This document shows, piece after piece, positions 15,251 to 26,347 of a stretch of DNA of 28,867 nucleotides. Position numbers and translations under genes: made by a program. The DNA comes from JAWLGW01 sp964569055 (GTDB lineage: Bacteria; Planctomycetota; J058), in NCBI GenBank assembly GCA_964569055.1, contig CAZMSZ010000048.1:1-28867 (forward strand), written 5' to 3'. The notes beneath the pieces were generated by a model, which had not been told where the DNA came from, ran no database searches, and saw only the letters and a program-made list of their open reading frames with translations. Within the stretch, counting starts at the first letter, position 1, and the number at the start of each line of letters is the position of its first letter.

Positions 15251-16363
15251 ATGATCAGCGTCGAAGAACTCCTCCAGCAGCTCGTGGAGCGCGGCGGCTC
15301 CGACCTCCACATCACGGCTGGCGCCCCGCCCAAGATCCGGGTGGACGGCAAGTTGATCTCCACCGAGCACGCCGTGCTCGACCCGGAGACCACGCAGAAG
15401 CTCGTCTACTCGATCCTCGACAACACCCAGATCGCCAGGTTCGAGAAGGACCTCGAGCTCGACATGTCGTTCGGCATCGGCGGCCTCGGCCGGTTCCGCA
15501 CGAACGTGTTCATGCAGCGCGGCGCGGTCGGGGCGGTGCTCCGCGTCATCCCCTACGAGATCAAGAGCTTCCGTGACCTCGGCCTGCCCGAGGACCTGTG
15601 CGCTCAGATCGCGGGCACCCCCAAGGGTCTGGTCCTGGTGACCGGCGCCACCGGCTCGGGGAAGTCGACCACGCTCGCGGCCATGATCGACTACGTCAAC
15701 CGCACGCGGAACGAGCACATCATCACGATCGAGGACCCGATCGAGTTCGTGCACAAGAACAAGTGCTGCCTGGTCAACCAGCGCGAGATCGGGAGCGACA
15801 CCCACGGGTTCAAGCAGTCGCTGCGCGCCGTCCTCCGTCAGGACCCCGACGTGGTGCTCGTCGGTGAGATGCGCGACATGGAGACGATCGAGGCGGCCTT
15901 GACGCTCGCCGAGACCGGTCACCTCACGTTCGGCACGCTGCACACCTCCGACTGCGTGCAGACGATCAACCGCGTGGTCGACGTGTTCCCGGCCTACCAG
16001 CAGCAGCAGATCCGGACCGTGCTCTCGTTCGTGCTGCAGGCGGTGTTCTGTCAGCAGCTGCTGCCGCGCGCCGACGGGCGCGGGCGCGCCATGTGCGCCG
16101 AGATCATGATCGCGAACAGCGCGGTCAAGGCGCTGATCCGTGACGACAAGGCGCACCAGATCTACAGCATCATCCAGACGGGCGGGAAGTACGGGATGCG
16201 GACCATGAACCAGTCGCTCGTCGACCTCGTGGTGAAGCGGCTCGTCTCCTACGACGACGCGTTCGAGCGCACGACCGACCCCGAGGACTTCCTGCGGACG
16301 ATCCAGAACTCGGGCGCGCAGGTCCCCAAGGCGCGCCCGAAGGGGCCGGGCAACAAGCCGTAG
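15251..16363 (+). CDS. pilT: Type IV pilus retraction ATPase PilT
   Basis: A 370-residue hexameric ATPase that powers pilus retraction at the inner membrane. The N-terminal PAS-like domain carries SDLHITAGAPPKIRVDG (17-33). The RecA-like domain has Walker A GATGSGKST (132-140), the Asp box IITIEDPIEFVH (158-168), Walker B DVVLVGEMRD (200-209) and the His box TGHLTFGTLHTSD (222-234). The C-terminal motif NSAVKALIRDDK corresponds to the AIRNLIRE motif needed for retraction, which separates PilT from the extension ATPase PilB. Length is normal. A purine-rich sequence (GGGGGGACGGAG) lies at a good distance before ATG 15251. pilC follows after 81 bases. Confidence is high because the whole length matches the family. 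Confidence 0.97.
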   Translation: MISVEELLQQLVERGGSDLHITAGAPPKIRVDGKLISTEHAVLDPETTQKLVYSILDNTQIARFEKDLELDMSFGIGGLGRFRTNVFMQRGAVGAVLRVIPYEIKSFRDLGLPEDLCAQIAGTPKGLVLVTGATGSGKSTTLAAMIDYVNRTRNEHIITIEDPIEFVHKNKCCLVNQREIGSDTHGFKQSLRAVLRQDPDVVLVGEMRDMETIEAALTLAETGHLTFGTLHTSDCVQTINRVVDVFPAYQQQQIRTVLSFVLQAVFCQQLLPRADGRGRAMCAEIMIANSAVKALIRDDKAHQIYSIIQTGGKYGMRTMNQSLVDLVVKRLVSYDDAFERTTDPEDFLRTIQNSGAQVPKARPKGPGNKP

Positions 16364-16444
16364 CGCTCGGCGCGGGCGGACGACGGCGGGCGAACGGGAG
16401 CGCCGACCGGGGCGGGCGGCGCGTAGCGAACGGAAGGCGAGACG

Positions 16445-17584
<1,140 letters not shown>

Positions 17585-17599
17585 CCGCGGGCGTCCCCC

Positions 17600-19342
17600 G
17601 TGGCCGACGCGCCCGCGCGCGACGAGACGACGAGCGCCGGGCAGACGGGGGGGGAGTCGTTCCTCGCCGTCTACCGGCGCCAGTACGCCCGGCAGGTGCA
17701 GAGCTTCCTGCTCGCCCGGGTGGCGGTGTTCGTCGTGTGCTTGTTCACCCTCCTCATCTACGAGGAGGGGCGGCCCGAGATCTTCGCCAACGGGTACACC
17801 ACGCTCGTGCTGGGGCTCGCGGTCGCCTCGGTCCAGCTCGCCTGGTCGCGGCGCGCGACCAACCTCGAGTTCCTGGTCACCACGGCGATCGCGGCCGACT
17901 TGGTGCTCGAGGCCCTGCTCGCCTACTTCACGGGCGGGATCTACAACCTCGGCTTCGCGTTCCTGTTCTTCGCCTCGATCCTGGCGGCGGTCCTGCTCCT
18001 GTCCGACGGGGCCGGGATCGCCGTGGCCTCGATCGCCAGCGTCGCGCTGGCCGGGATCGCGCTGGTGTTCGGGCTGACGGGCAAGCTCCCCGGCTTCCGC
18101 CCGCCGCTGGTCCACCCCGAGATCTACCAGCTGGGCGACCTGCGCTGGGGTCGCGCGGTGGCGAACCTGATCGGCGCGACCCTGGGCTTCTTCACCGTGG
18201 CCTTCCTGGTGGCGCGGCTGCCCTCGCGGCTGGGGCGCTCGCAGGTGGTCTACGAGGAGCTCCTCGAGCGCATGGTCGAGGGCGTGGTCGCGATCGACCG
18301 GCGCGGTCGGATCCTGCTGGCGAACGCCGAGGCGCGCCGGCTGCTCAACTGGGGGCACCGCCCGGCCGACCTGCTCGGGCGACCGTTCGAGGAGGTGCTG
18401 CGCCGCCGCGAGGACCTGCAGATCCTGGAGGTCCTGGGGCGCGGGGTCGACGCCCTGGTCGAGCTCGAGCTCGACCTGCGCGGGCGCGACGCCACCGCCG
18501 TCGAGGCGCGCACGACCGTGCTGCGCGACTCGAACGGCCGCGTGCGGGGGGTGGTCGGGATCTTCCGCGACCTCACCTTGCGGCGGCAGCTCGAGGCCAT
18601 GGAGGCGCGCCTCGCGCGGCTGGCGGACGTGGAGGCCATGGCGCTGGGGATCGCGCACGAGGTCCGCAACCCGCTGGGCTCGGTGCGCGGGGCGATCCAG
18701 GAGCTGGCCGAGCGGGCGCTGACCGATCCGAGCGACCGGCGGCTGGCCCAGATCGTGCGCGAGGAGTCGGGCCGGATCGACCGGATCATCCAGCAGTTCC
18801 TCGACTTCGCGCGCATGCGGCCGCCCATCCGCCAGCGGCTGGACCTGTGGCAGCTCGTGGACGAGACGGCCGAGCTGCTGCGGCGGCGCCCCGACGCGGC
18901 CGAGGTCACGGTCGAGGTCGGCCCTCGGCCCGCGGAGGGGCGGTTCGTGCGCGCCGACCCCGACCAGCTCCGCCAGGCGCTGCTGAACGTGGGGATCAAC
19001 GGGCTCGAGGCCATGGGCGGGCGCGGCCGGCTGCGGTTCCAGCTCGCCCCGGCCCTCCTGCCGCAGCGGCGCCGGCAGGGGAAGACGGCGGACCTCGCGG
19101 AGGTGGCCGGCGTGGCCCTCGACATCGAGAACGACGGGCCGCCGCTCGGGCCCGAGGCCCAGCGCGGGCTGTTCACCCCGTTCTTCACCACCAAGCGGGG
19201 CGGCCTCGGGCTGGGCATGGCCATCACCCAGAAGATCGTGCGCGAGCACGACGGCGACGTGGAGTGCCTCGCCAGCGAGCTCGGCGGACCGCGCTTCCGG
19301 ATCGTGCTCCCCTCGGAGCCCGGGGCCCCGCCATCCGCTTAG
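17600..19342 (+). CDS. pilS: PilS-like sensor histidine kinase
   Basis: A 580-residue membrane kinase. About six hydrophobic spans fill residues 36-205, the arrangement seen in PilS and quite unlike a two-helix periplasmic sensor. A PAS domain follows (about 217-325: ERMVEGVVAIDRRGRILLAN). The HisKA domain has phosphoacceptor H353 in MALGIAHEVRNPLGSVRGA. The catalytic ATPase domain has an N-box with N463/N467 (NVGINGLEAM), a G1 region IENDGPPL, the F-box LFTPFFTTK and the G2 box GGLGLGMA. It should phosphorylate the response regulator encoded 33 bases downstream. Start GTG 17600 lies 15 bases after the pilC stop and has no obvious ribosome-binding sequence, which fits translational read-through. 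In Pseudomonas and Myxococcus, PilS responds to pilin levels in the membrane. Confidence 0.9.
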   Translation: MADAPARDETTSAGQTGGESFLAVYRRQYARQVQSFLLARVAVFVVCLFTLLIYEEGRPEIFANGYTTLVLGLAVASVQLAWSRRATNLEFLVTTAIAADLVLEALLAYFTGGIYNLGFAFLFFASILAAVLLLSDGAGIAVASIASVALAGIALVFGLTGKLPGFRPPLVHPEIYQLGDLRWGRAVANLIGATLGFFTVAFLVARLPSRLGRSQVVYEELLERMVEGVVAIDRRGRILLANAEARRLLNWGHRPADLLGRPFEEVLRRREDLQILEVLGRGVDALVELELDLRGRDATAVEARTTVLRDSNGRVRGVVGIFRDLTLRRQLEAMEARLARLADVEAMALGIAHEVRNPLGSVRGAIQELAERALTDPSDRRLAQIVREESGRIDRIIQQFLDFARMRPPIRQRLDLWQLVDETAELLRRRPDAAEVTVEVGPRPAEGRFVRADPDQLRQALLNVGINGLEAMGGRGRLRFQLAPALLPQRRRQGKTADLAEVAGVALDIENDGPPLGPEAQRGLFTPFFTTKRGGLGLGMAITQKIVREHDGDVECLASELGGPRFRIVLPSEPGAPPSA

Positions 19343-19375
19343 AATGCGCTCCTCGGGGGGAGAGAGCCGCGGCCG

Positions 19376-20731
<1,356 letters not shown>

Positions 20732-20735
20732 CCGC

Positions 20736-21617
20736 TTGGACCCGCTGGACCCCGCGTTCCTGCGCCGGCTGGAGCGGCTGGCCCTGGCGGCGCGCCGCAC
20801 GCTGCGCGGGGTGGGCCTCGGCGAGCGACGCTCCAAGCGTCACGGCGGGTCGGTCGAGTTCGCCGACACGCGCCCCTACGCGCCCGGCGACGACACGCGA
20901 CGGATCGACTGGTACGCCTACGCCCGGCTGGAGCAGCTCCTGCTGCGGCTGTACGTGGAGGAGCAGGACCTCACCGTCCACCTGCTCGTGGACCACAGCG
21001 CGTCCATGGGCGGCGGCGCACCGCCCAAGCTGCCGCTGGCGCGGCAGCTCGCCGTCGCGCTCGCCTACGTGGGCCTCGCCGCGGGCGACCGCGTCTCGCT
21101 CCGCCCGTTCCGCGGCGGCGAGCGCGGCGCCGTGTTCGGGCCGGCGCGCGGCCGCTCGGCGCTGGTCCGCCTGCTGCGCTTCTTGGAGCGCGACGCCGAG
21201 GCCCGCGGGACGAGCGCCTTCGGCGCGGCGCTCCGCGCGTTCGTGGCCCGGCGGCCGACGCCGGGCGTGGTGGTGGTGCTGAGCGACTTGCTCGACCCGG
21301 CCGGGGTGGTGCGCCCGCTCGAGGAGCTGCGCCACGCGGGCCACGAGGTGCACGTCGTCCACCTGATCGCGCCGGACGAGGCGGCGCCCGAGGTGGGCGA
21401 GGACCTCGAGCTCGTCGACCTCGAGACGGGCGAGCTGGTGTCGGTGAGCCTCACCCGCGACGCCGTCCGCGATTACCGGGCCGCGTTCGCGGCCCACTGC
21501 GCGCAGGTGCGCGCGGCCTGCGCCCGCAGCGGGATCGGCTACGCGGTGGCGCGCAGCGACGAGCGGTTCGAGGACGTGGTGCTCGGGGCGCTCCGCGAGG
21601 GGGCGCTGCTGCGGTGA
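20736..21617 (+). CDS. DUF58 domain protein with von Willebrand factor A fold
   Basis: A 293-residue soluble protein. The DUF58 core RPYAPGDDTRRIDWYAYAR (46-64) is nearly perfect, and the MIDAS metal site DxSxS is D86-H-S88-A-S90. DUF58 proteins usually stand beside a MoxR AAA+ ATPase and BatA/VWA membrane proteins, where they are thought to act in envelope protein maturation or stress tolerance. Here the VWA partner is next door and overlaps by four bases, but no MoxR gene is visible. The start is TTG 20736, five bases after the pilR stop, with AAGGGGAG inside the pilR end as ribosome-binding sequence. This places it in the same transcript as the pilus regulator. Confidence 0.92.
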   Translation: MDPLDPAFLRRLERLALAARRTLRGVGLGERRSKRHGGSVEFADTRPYAPGDDTRRIDWYAYARLEQLLLRLYVEEQDLTVHLLVDHSASMGGGAPPKLPLARQLAVALAYVGLAAGDRVSLRPFRGGERGAVFGPARGRSALVRLLRFLERDAEARGTSAFGAALRAFVARRPTPGVVVVLSDLLDPAGVVRPLEELRHAGHEVHVVHLIAPDEAAPEVGEDLELVDLETGELVSVSLTRDAVRDYRAAFAAHCAQVRAACARSGIGYAVARSDERFEDVVLGALREGALLR

Positions 21618-23599
21618 ACGTCCGCGACGCGCTGGGGTCGGCGGGGTGGGGCGCGCTGCTCGTCCTCGCCGTGGCCGCGCCGTTCGCCGCGCTCGGGCTG
21701 CTGGGCGTGCGCCTGGTGAACCCGACGGGGCTGCTCTTGGCGCTGCTCGCGCTCCCCCTCCTGCTCCTGTTCATGCTCCGGCCGCGGCACCGGCGCCGGT
21801 CCGTGGCCAGCGTCCTGTTCTGGCGGGCCGTCGCGGCAGGGCAGCAGGCGGGGACGCCGTTTCAGCGGCTGCGGCGCAACCTGCCGCTCCTGCTGCTGCT
21901 GCTCGCCCTGGGCGCGCTGGCCTACGGGCGCGCGCGGCCCGTCGCGCGGGGCGAGGCCCAGACCGGGCGCTCGGTGGTGCTGCTGCTCGACACCAGCGCC
22001 AGCATGCTCGCGCGCGAGGGCGAGCGGACTCGCTTCGAGCAGGCGCGCGCCCAGGCGCGCGCGGAGGTCGACGCGCTCGGCCCGGGCGATGAGGCGTGTC
22101 TGATCGCCGTCGACGCGGGCGCGCGCACGATCGTGCCCTGGACGAACGACGCCGCCACGCTGCTCCGCGGGCTCGAGGCGCTCGAGCCGCGCCACCTGCC
22201 CACCCAGCTGGCTGAGGGGCTGCTGCTGGCGGCCGGCGCGGGGCGCGGCGCGCAGGAGGTGCACCTGTTCTCCGACTGCGGCGGGCCGCCGCCTCCGGCC
22301 GTGGGGCTGGGGGGGCCGCTGCGGGTCCACCGGGTCGGGGCGGCGGGGGAGAACCTGGCGATCTTCGGGGCCCAGGCGCGGGTCCGGCTGGGGGGAGGGG
22401 CCGCCGCGCTCGCGCCGGGCGACGAGGGGCTGGTGCACGAGGTGTTCGCGACCGTGCACAACGCCGGCGAGCGCCGGCGGAGCGCGTTCGTGACCCTGGA
22501 GCGTGACGGGCGCACGCTGGCCGCGCGCCGGGTGGCGGTCGAGGCCGGCGCCGCCGCGGCGGTCGTGCTCGAGGTGCGCCTCGGGGCGGGGCCCCTCGCG
22601 GTGCGCCTGCTCCCGACGCAGCCGGGCGCGCAGCTCGACCCCCAGCCCCTCGACGACGTGGCCTGGCTGGTGATCCCCGACCGTCCCGGGGTGGACGTGG
22701 CGCTCGCCTCCACGGCGTCGGAGCCGGGCTCGCCCCTCGAGCGGGCGCTGGTCGCCTCGGGCGCGCGGGTCCACCGCCTCGAGCCGGGCGCGCTGGAGGC
22801 GCCGCCGCCCGAGGCGCGCCTGGTCGTGTACGAGGGCCTGGTCCCCGCGGCGCTGCCCCCGCGCGACTGCCTGCTGATCGACCCGCCCACGGCCGTGGGC
22901 CCGATCGTGCCGGGCGCGCCCGTCGAGGCCCCGCGCGTCGCCGGCTGGGACCGCGACCACCCGCTGCTGCGCTACGTCGACCCCTCGGACGTGTCCCTCC
23001 TGGCGGCGCGCCCCCTGAGCGTCGGCTCCGGCGCGCGGGTGCTGCTGCAGGGGGAGGACCCGCGCAGCGAGGCGCCGCTGGTCCTGATGGCGAGCTGGGA
23101 GGAGGGCGAGGCGCGCCGGACCGCGCTGGCGTTCGACCTCGACGCCTCGAGCTGGCCGCTGCGCGCCTCGTTCCCGATCTTCGTCAAGAACTGCGTCGAC
23201 CTCGCGGCCGGGCGAGGGCAGGGCGAGGGAGCGGGCGCCGCGACGGGCGAGCCGCTCGCGATCCCGACCCCGCCCGGCCTGGAGCGGGTCACGATCGTCG
23301 ACCCGCGCGGCGTGCGGCACGAGGTGGCCGTGGACCGAGGCCACGCCCCGTTCGCCGCGACCGACTGGGCGGGGATCTACCGGGTCGAGGCCGACGGCGC
23401 GCCGCTCGCCGCGATCGCGGTCAACCCAGCCGACCCCGACGAGGCGCGGATCGCCCCGCGCGACGTGCCGAGCGGCGCCCAGGAGGCGAGCGCCGCCGGG
23501 GCCACGCGCACGCGCTCGATCGAGCTGACCCCCTGGCTCGCCGCGCTCGCGCTCCTGGTGCTGACCGCCGAGGCCTGGGTCAGTCACCGCCGGCTGTAG
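21614..23599 (+). CDS. BatA-like membrane protein with VWA domain
   Basis: A 661-residue protein starting at GTG 21614, inside the previous stop (GTGA overlap). Residues 30-105 are the BatA N-terminal module: a membrane span after FVNP-like RLVNPTGLL, a short basic loop (RPRHRRRSVASVLFWR) and a second span (LPLLLLLLALGALAYG). The VWA domain follows with an intact MIDAS motif D126-T-S128-A-S130. The long C-terminal part (about 250-630) looks like beta-rich periplasmic or cell-surface sequence. A last membrane span (ALALLVLTAEAWVSHRRL) ends the protein. Its final 53 bases lie inside the 55-base stretch that is repeated after the N gap. The complete stop codon is present before the gap, so the gene is not truncated. 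It probably works with the DUF58 protein. Confidence 0.88.
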   Translation: MNVRDALGSAGWGALLVLAVAAPFAALGLLGVRLVNPTGLLLALLALPLLLLFMLRPRHRRRSVASVLFWRAVAAGQQAGTPFQRLRRNLPLLLLLLALGALAYGRARPVARGEAQTGRSVVLLLDTSASMLAREGERTRFEQARAQARAEVDALGPGDEACLIAVDAGARTIVPWTNDAATLLRGLEALEPRHLPTQLAEGLLLAAGAGRGAQEVHLFSDCGGPPPPAVGLGGPLRVHRVGAAGENLAIFGAQARVRLGGGAAALAPGDEGLVHEVFATVHNAGERRRSAFVTLERDGRTLAARRVAVEAGAAAAVVLEVRLGAGPLAVRLLPTQPGAQLDPQPLDDVAWLVIPDRPGVDVALASTASEPGSPLERALVASGARVHRLEPGALEAPPPEARLVVYEGLVPAALPPRDCLLIDPPTAVGPIVPGAPVEAPRVAGWDRDHPLLRYVDPSDVSLLAARPLSVGSGARVLLQGEDPRSEAPLVLMASWEEGEARRTALAFDLDASSWPLRASFPIFVKNCVDLAAGRGQGEGAGAATGEPLAIPTPPGLERVTIVDPRGVRHEVAVDRGHAPFAATDWAGIYRVEADGAPLAAIAVNPADPDEARIAPRDVPSGAQEASAAGATRTRSIELTPWLAALALLVLTAEAWVSHRRL

Positions 23600-23601
23600 T
23601 A
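23547..23601. repeat. 55-base exact duplicate, left copy (assembly overlap)
   Basis: This stretch, the end of the VWA gene plus two bases, is repeated without a change at 23702-23756 directly after the run of N. Exactly 55 identical bases at both contig ends equals a common de Bruijn k-mer length. It therefore looks like two contigs that overlap by one k-mer and were joined with a fixed gap, not a biological repeat. Confidence 0.9.
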
Positions 23602-23701
23602 NNNNNNNNNNNNNNNNNNNNNNNNNNNNNNNNNNNNNNNNNNNNNNNNNNNNNNNNNNNNNNNNNNNNNNNNNNNNNNNNNNNNNNNNNNNNNNNNNNN
23701 N
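23602..23701. other. Assembly gap, 100 N
   Basis: A run of exactly 100 unknown bases, the usual placeholder for a gap of unknown size. With the flanking 55-base identity, the true sequence probably has no missing bases here and the gap should collapse to a direct join. Confidence 0.98.
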
Positions 23702-23756
23702 TCGCGCTCCTGGTGCTGACCGCCGAGGCCTGGGTCAGTCACCGCCGGCTGTAGTA
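23702..23756. repeat. 55-base exact duplicate, right copy (assembly overlap)
   Basis: Identical to 23547-23601. It carries the last 17 codons and stop of the VWA gene again. If the two copies are merged, the VWA stop lies about 37 bases from the stop of the convergent DUF1570-like gene. Confidence 0.9.
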
Positions 23757-23791
23757 GCAGGCCGCACGCTGCGCGAGCGGCGGGTCGGAGC

Positions 23792-26347
23792 TCAGTAGTC
23801 CTTGAGCTTCTGGCGCTCGAGCTCGGCCACCAGCTTGGCCACGTAGCCGCGCCAGTCGCGCTCGAGCGCCGAGAAGTCGACGCGGCCGAACACCTCGTCG
23901 AAGGCGGCGCCCTGGTCCTTGCCCTCGCGCAGGGCCTCGAAGTACTTGCGCAGCAGCTTGGCGCCGCCGGCGCTCGAGGTGAAGTAGTGGCACAGGGACC
24001 AGGCCTGGGCGTAGTTGACGAAGGGGCGGCTGTCCCAGGTGGCGCGCGAGGCGCGCATCAGCGTCCGCAGCTCGAACGGCGCGGGCGTGAGCGTCCCGGC
24101 CAGCGCGTCGCGAATGTTCGAGAGCCGGCTGGGGGTGCGCTGCGGAATGAGCCCGTAGCGGAGCTTGCGCCGGGTGAGCTCGCAGATGCTGAAGTACTCC
24201 GCCATACCCTCGTTGAACCAGGTGGGAGCGTCGCGCACGTAGCGGTGCAGCCACTGGTGGAAGGTCTCGTGCATGAGCGTCTCGAGCGTGGCCTGGTCGA
24301 GCAGGCCCGAGCGCTTCGGCCCCTCGTCCTCGTCTCCCTCGCCGCCGCCCTCCTGGTCGTAGAACACCAGCAGGCGGAGCCCCGGGAGGTAGTACCCGAG
24401 CACGTTCTCGGTGCTCCCCACCTGCAGCCGCTCCGAGAAGGCGGCGTAGTCGGCTTGCCGGGCGAAGACGTAGACCGTGGGGATCACCGGCTCCCCGGGC
24501 TCGAGCCCGAACAGCTTCTGATAGGCGGCGTAGGCCTGATCCATGGTCAGGCACAGCTCCTGCAGGCCCTTGTGCGACCGGCGCGCGCGCTCGACGGCCT
24601 TGGCCCGGGCCGCCTCGTCGAGCTTGCCGAGCTTGCGGTCGAGGGCCAGGAGCCCGCGCTCGTCGAGGCCGAGGTCGGTCACCACGCGGTAGTAGCCATC
24701 GGGGGTCGAGCTCTCGAGCGCCGGCGCCGCGTTGCGAAAGCGGGCCGCGAAGGGACCGTCGAGCAACAGGAGCATGGTGGCGGCCTCCGGGAAGCCACCC
24801 CCCTCCGCCGCTCGGCGTGCGTCGGCGAAGCGCCCGGTGTAGAAGCCCGCCAGGGCGGTCAGTTGCCGCCCGCGCGCCCCGAGGACCTCGCCGCTGCGCT
24901 CGACCGCCTCGAGGGCCCCCGAGAAGGCGCCCTGCTCGAAGCGCTGCATGGCGCGCGCCGCCCACAGCTCCGCGCTCTCGGCGACGGTCTCCAGCGCGGC
25001 GATGCACTGCTGCAGCTTGGCGGCGTCGCCACGATCGAACGCGATCGCGGCCACCTCGAGCACGCGCAGGCGCTGCTCCGCCAGCGCCTGCCGCTGGGCC
25101 TCGCTCGGGCGCTCCGGCGCAGGATCGCTGGCCGGCGCCTCGGTCGCAGGCGCGGTAGACGCGACCTCCTCGGCGCGATCCTGCTCGGGATCGGACGCGA
25201 GATCGGGCGCGGGGTCCGGGGCAGGGTCGGGCGCGGGATCGGGCGCGGCCGCCGAGGCTGCGCGAGGTGGCGGCTGTTCGGCCTCGCCCGCGTCGGCGCC
25301 CGCGCTCGCAGCCTCCGTCTCCTCGTCCTCGGCGCCGCTGGGCTCGACGGGGGCGGCGTCGGCGCTCGGCCCCTCCGCGGCGCGCGCGGCGCGGGCCGCA
25401 CGCGCCTCACGATCGCGCGCCTCGATCCTCCGCGTGAGCTCGCGCTCGAGCTCTGCCAGCTCGCCGAGGAGCGCCTCGGCCTCGGTCCGCCCGTACAGGT
25501 CGTTCTGGAGCGTGGTCAACGCTCGCCGCGCGTCGTCGAGCTGATCAGCCTCGAACAGGGCCCGCACCCGATCCCGCTCGGCGCGCTCGGCGACGAGCGC
25601 CTCGCGAGGCGCGGGCGCGTCGCTGGGAGCGGGCGCCTCGACCTCGGGCTGAGCGGGCTCGGCCGCTGCCTGGGCCGAGGCGCGCGCCGGTGCGGGGTCG
25701 GGTCCGTCGGACGTGAGCACCGCGACCGCCAGGACCACCAGCAACACCACCCCCGCGGCCCCTGCGCCGATCAGCGCCTTGGGCACCGGCTCGCGCCCGG
25801 CCCCTGGCGCAGGCGGCGCCTGGCGCAGGCGACGCGACGACGTGGCGCGCGCCGCCCCGGGCCCTGGCGGCGCCTGCCGCAGACGGCGCGAGGAGGTGGC
25901 GCGCTTCGGCGCGACCGGCGCCGGCTCGGCAGACGGCGTGGGCGGCTCCGCTTCGCGAGGCGGCTCCACCAGCTCCAGCGGCGCCGCTTGAGGCGACGAG
26001 GTGACCGGCGCGAGGTCGAGCGCGGGCGCGGCCCCCGCGGGCTGCGCCGGAGCCAGTGGCGCGAGGTCGAGCGCGGGCGGCGCGGCGGCCGGAGCCGGCG
26101 CGAGGTCGAGCGGCGCGTCAGCTCCAGGAGCGTTCGCCCCCGCCTCCTGCTGGGCCAACGCCGCAGCGGCGTTGCGCAGCCACTCCTCCGCAGCCGGCGG
26201 GAGCCCGCCCCCGGCTCGCAGCAGGTCGACCAGCAGCGCCCGCTGCCCCTGGTCCGCCAGCGCGCGCTGGTGCGCCAGGAGGCGCGTGATCTCGTGCTCG
26301 GGCATGCGCCCGCGCGTCAGCCGCAGGAAGACCTCGTCGCTGACCAT
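23792..26347 (-). CDS. Membrane-anchored DUF1570/peptidase-MA-like metallopeptidase
   Basis: An 851-residue protein. Residues 1-70 form a helical cytoplasmic start. A Pro/Ala-rich region follows, which includes a 16-residue direct repeat (150-165 and 168-183, ATSSRRLRQAPP.PGA). One transmembrane helix lies at about 190-211. Beyond the membrane come a charged helical stretch (about 250-325), an acidic Pro/Ala linker with a PDPA repeat (about 368-382), a helical TPR-like region (about 415-535) and the peptidase domain. The zinc site is H693-E694-T-F-H697 with a likely third ligand E713 in WFNEGMAEYF, the gluzincin arrangement of DUF1570/peptidase MA, a family common in Planctomycetota. Motifs YVFARQADYAAF and GYYLPGLRLLVFYD before the site fit this family. 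ATG 26347 has the ribosome-binding sequence GAGGAG. It is convergent with the VWA gene. Confidence 0.85.
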   Translation of the reverse strand: MVSDEVFLRLTRGRMPEHEITRLLAHQRALADQGQRALLVDLLRAGGGLPPAAEEWLRNAAAALAQQEAGANAPGADAPLDLAPAPAAAPPALDLAPLAPAQPAGAAPALDLAPVTSSPQAAPLELVEPPREAEPPTPSAEPAPVAPKRATSSRRLRQAPPGPGAARATSSRRLRQAPPAPGAGREPVPKALIGAGAAGVVLLVVLAVAVLTSDGPDPAPARASAQAAAEPAQPEVEAPAPSDAPAPREALVAERAERDRVRALFEADQLDDARRALTTLQNDLYGRTEAEALLGELAELERELTRRIEARDREARAARAARAAEGPSADAAPVEPSGAEDEETEAASAGADAGEAEQPPPRAASAAAPDPAPDPAPDPAPDLASDPEQDRAEEVASTAPATEAPASDPAPERPSEAQRQALAEQRLRVLEVAAIAFDRGDAAKLQQCIAALETVAESAELWAARAMQRFEQGAFSGALEAVERSGEVLGARGRQLTALAGFYTGRFADARRAAEGGGFPEAATMLLLLDGPFAARFRNAAPALESSTPDGYYRVVTDLGLDERGLLALDRKLGKLDEAARAKAVERARRSHKGLQELCLTMDQAYAAYQKLFGLEPGEPVIPTVYVFARQADYAAFSERLQVGSTENVLGYYLPGLRLLVFYDQEGGGEGDEDEGPKRSGLLDQATLETLMHETFHQWLHRYVRDAPTWFNEGMAEYFSICELTRRKLRYGLIPQRTPSRLSNIRDALAGTLTPAPFELRTLMRASRATWDSRPFVNYAQAWSLCHYFTSSAGGAKLLRKYFEALREGKDQGAAFDEVFGRVDFSALERDWRGYVAKLVAELERQKLKDY

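Noticed and set aside
23547..23756. A biological tandem duplication of the end of the VWA gene
   Set aside because: The copies are exact, exactly 55 bases long and abut the N run on both sides, which is best explained by contig overlap in the assembly.
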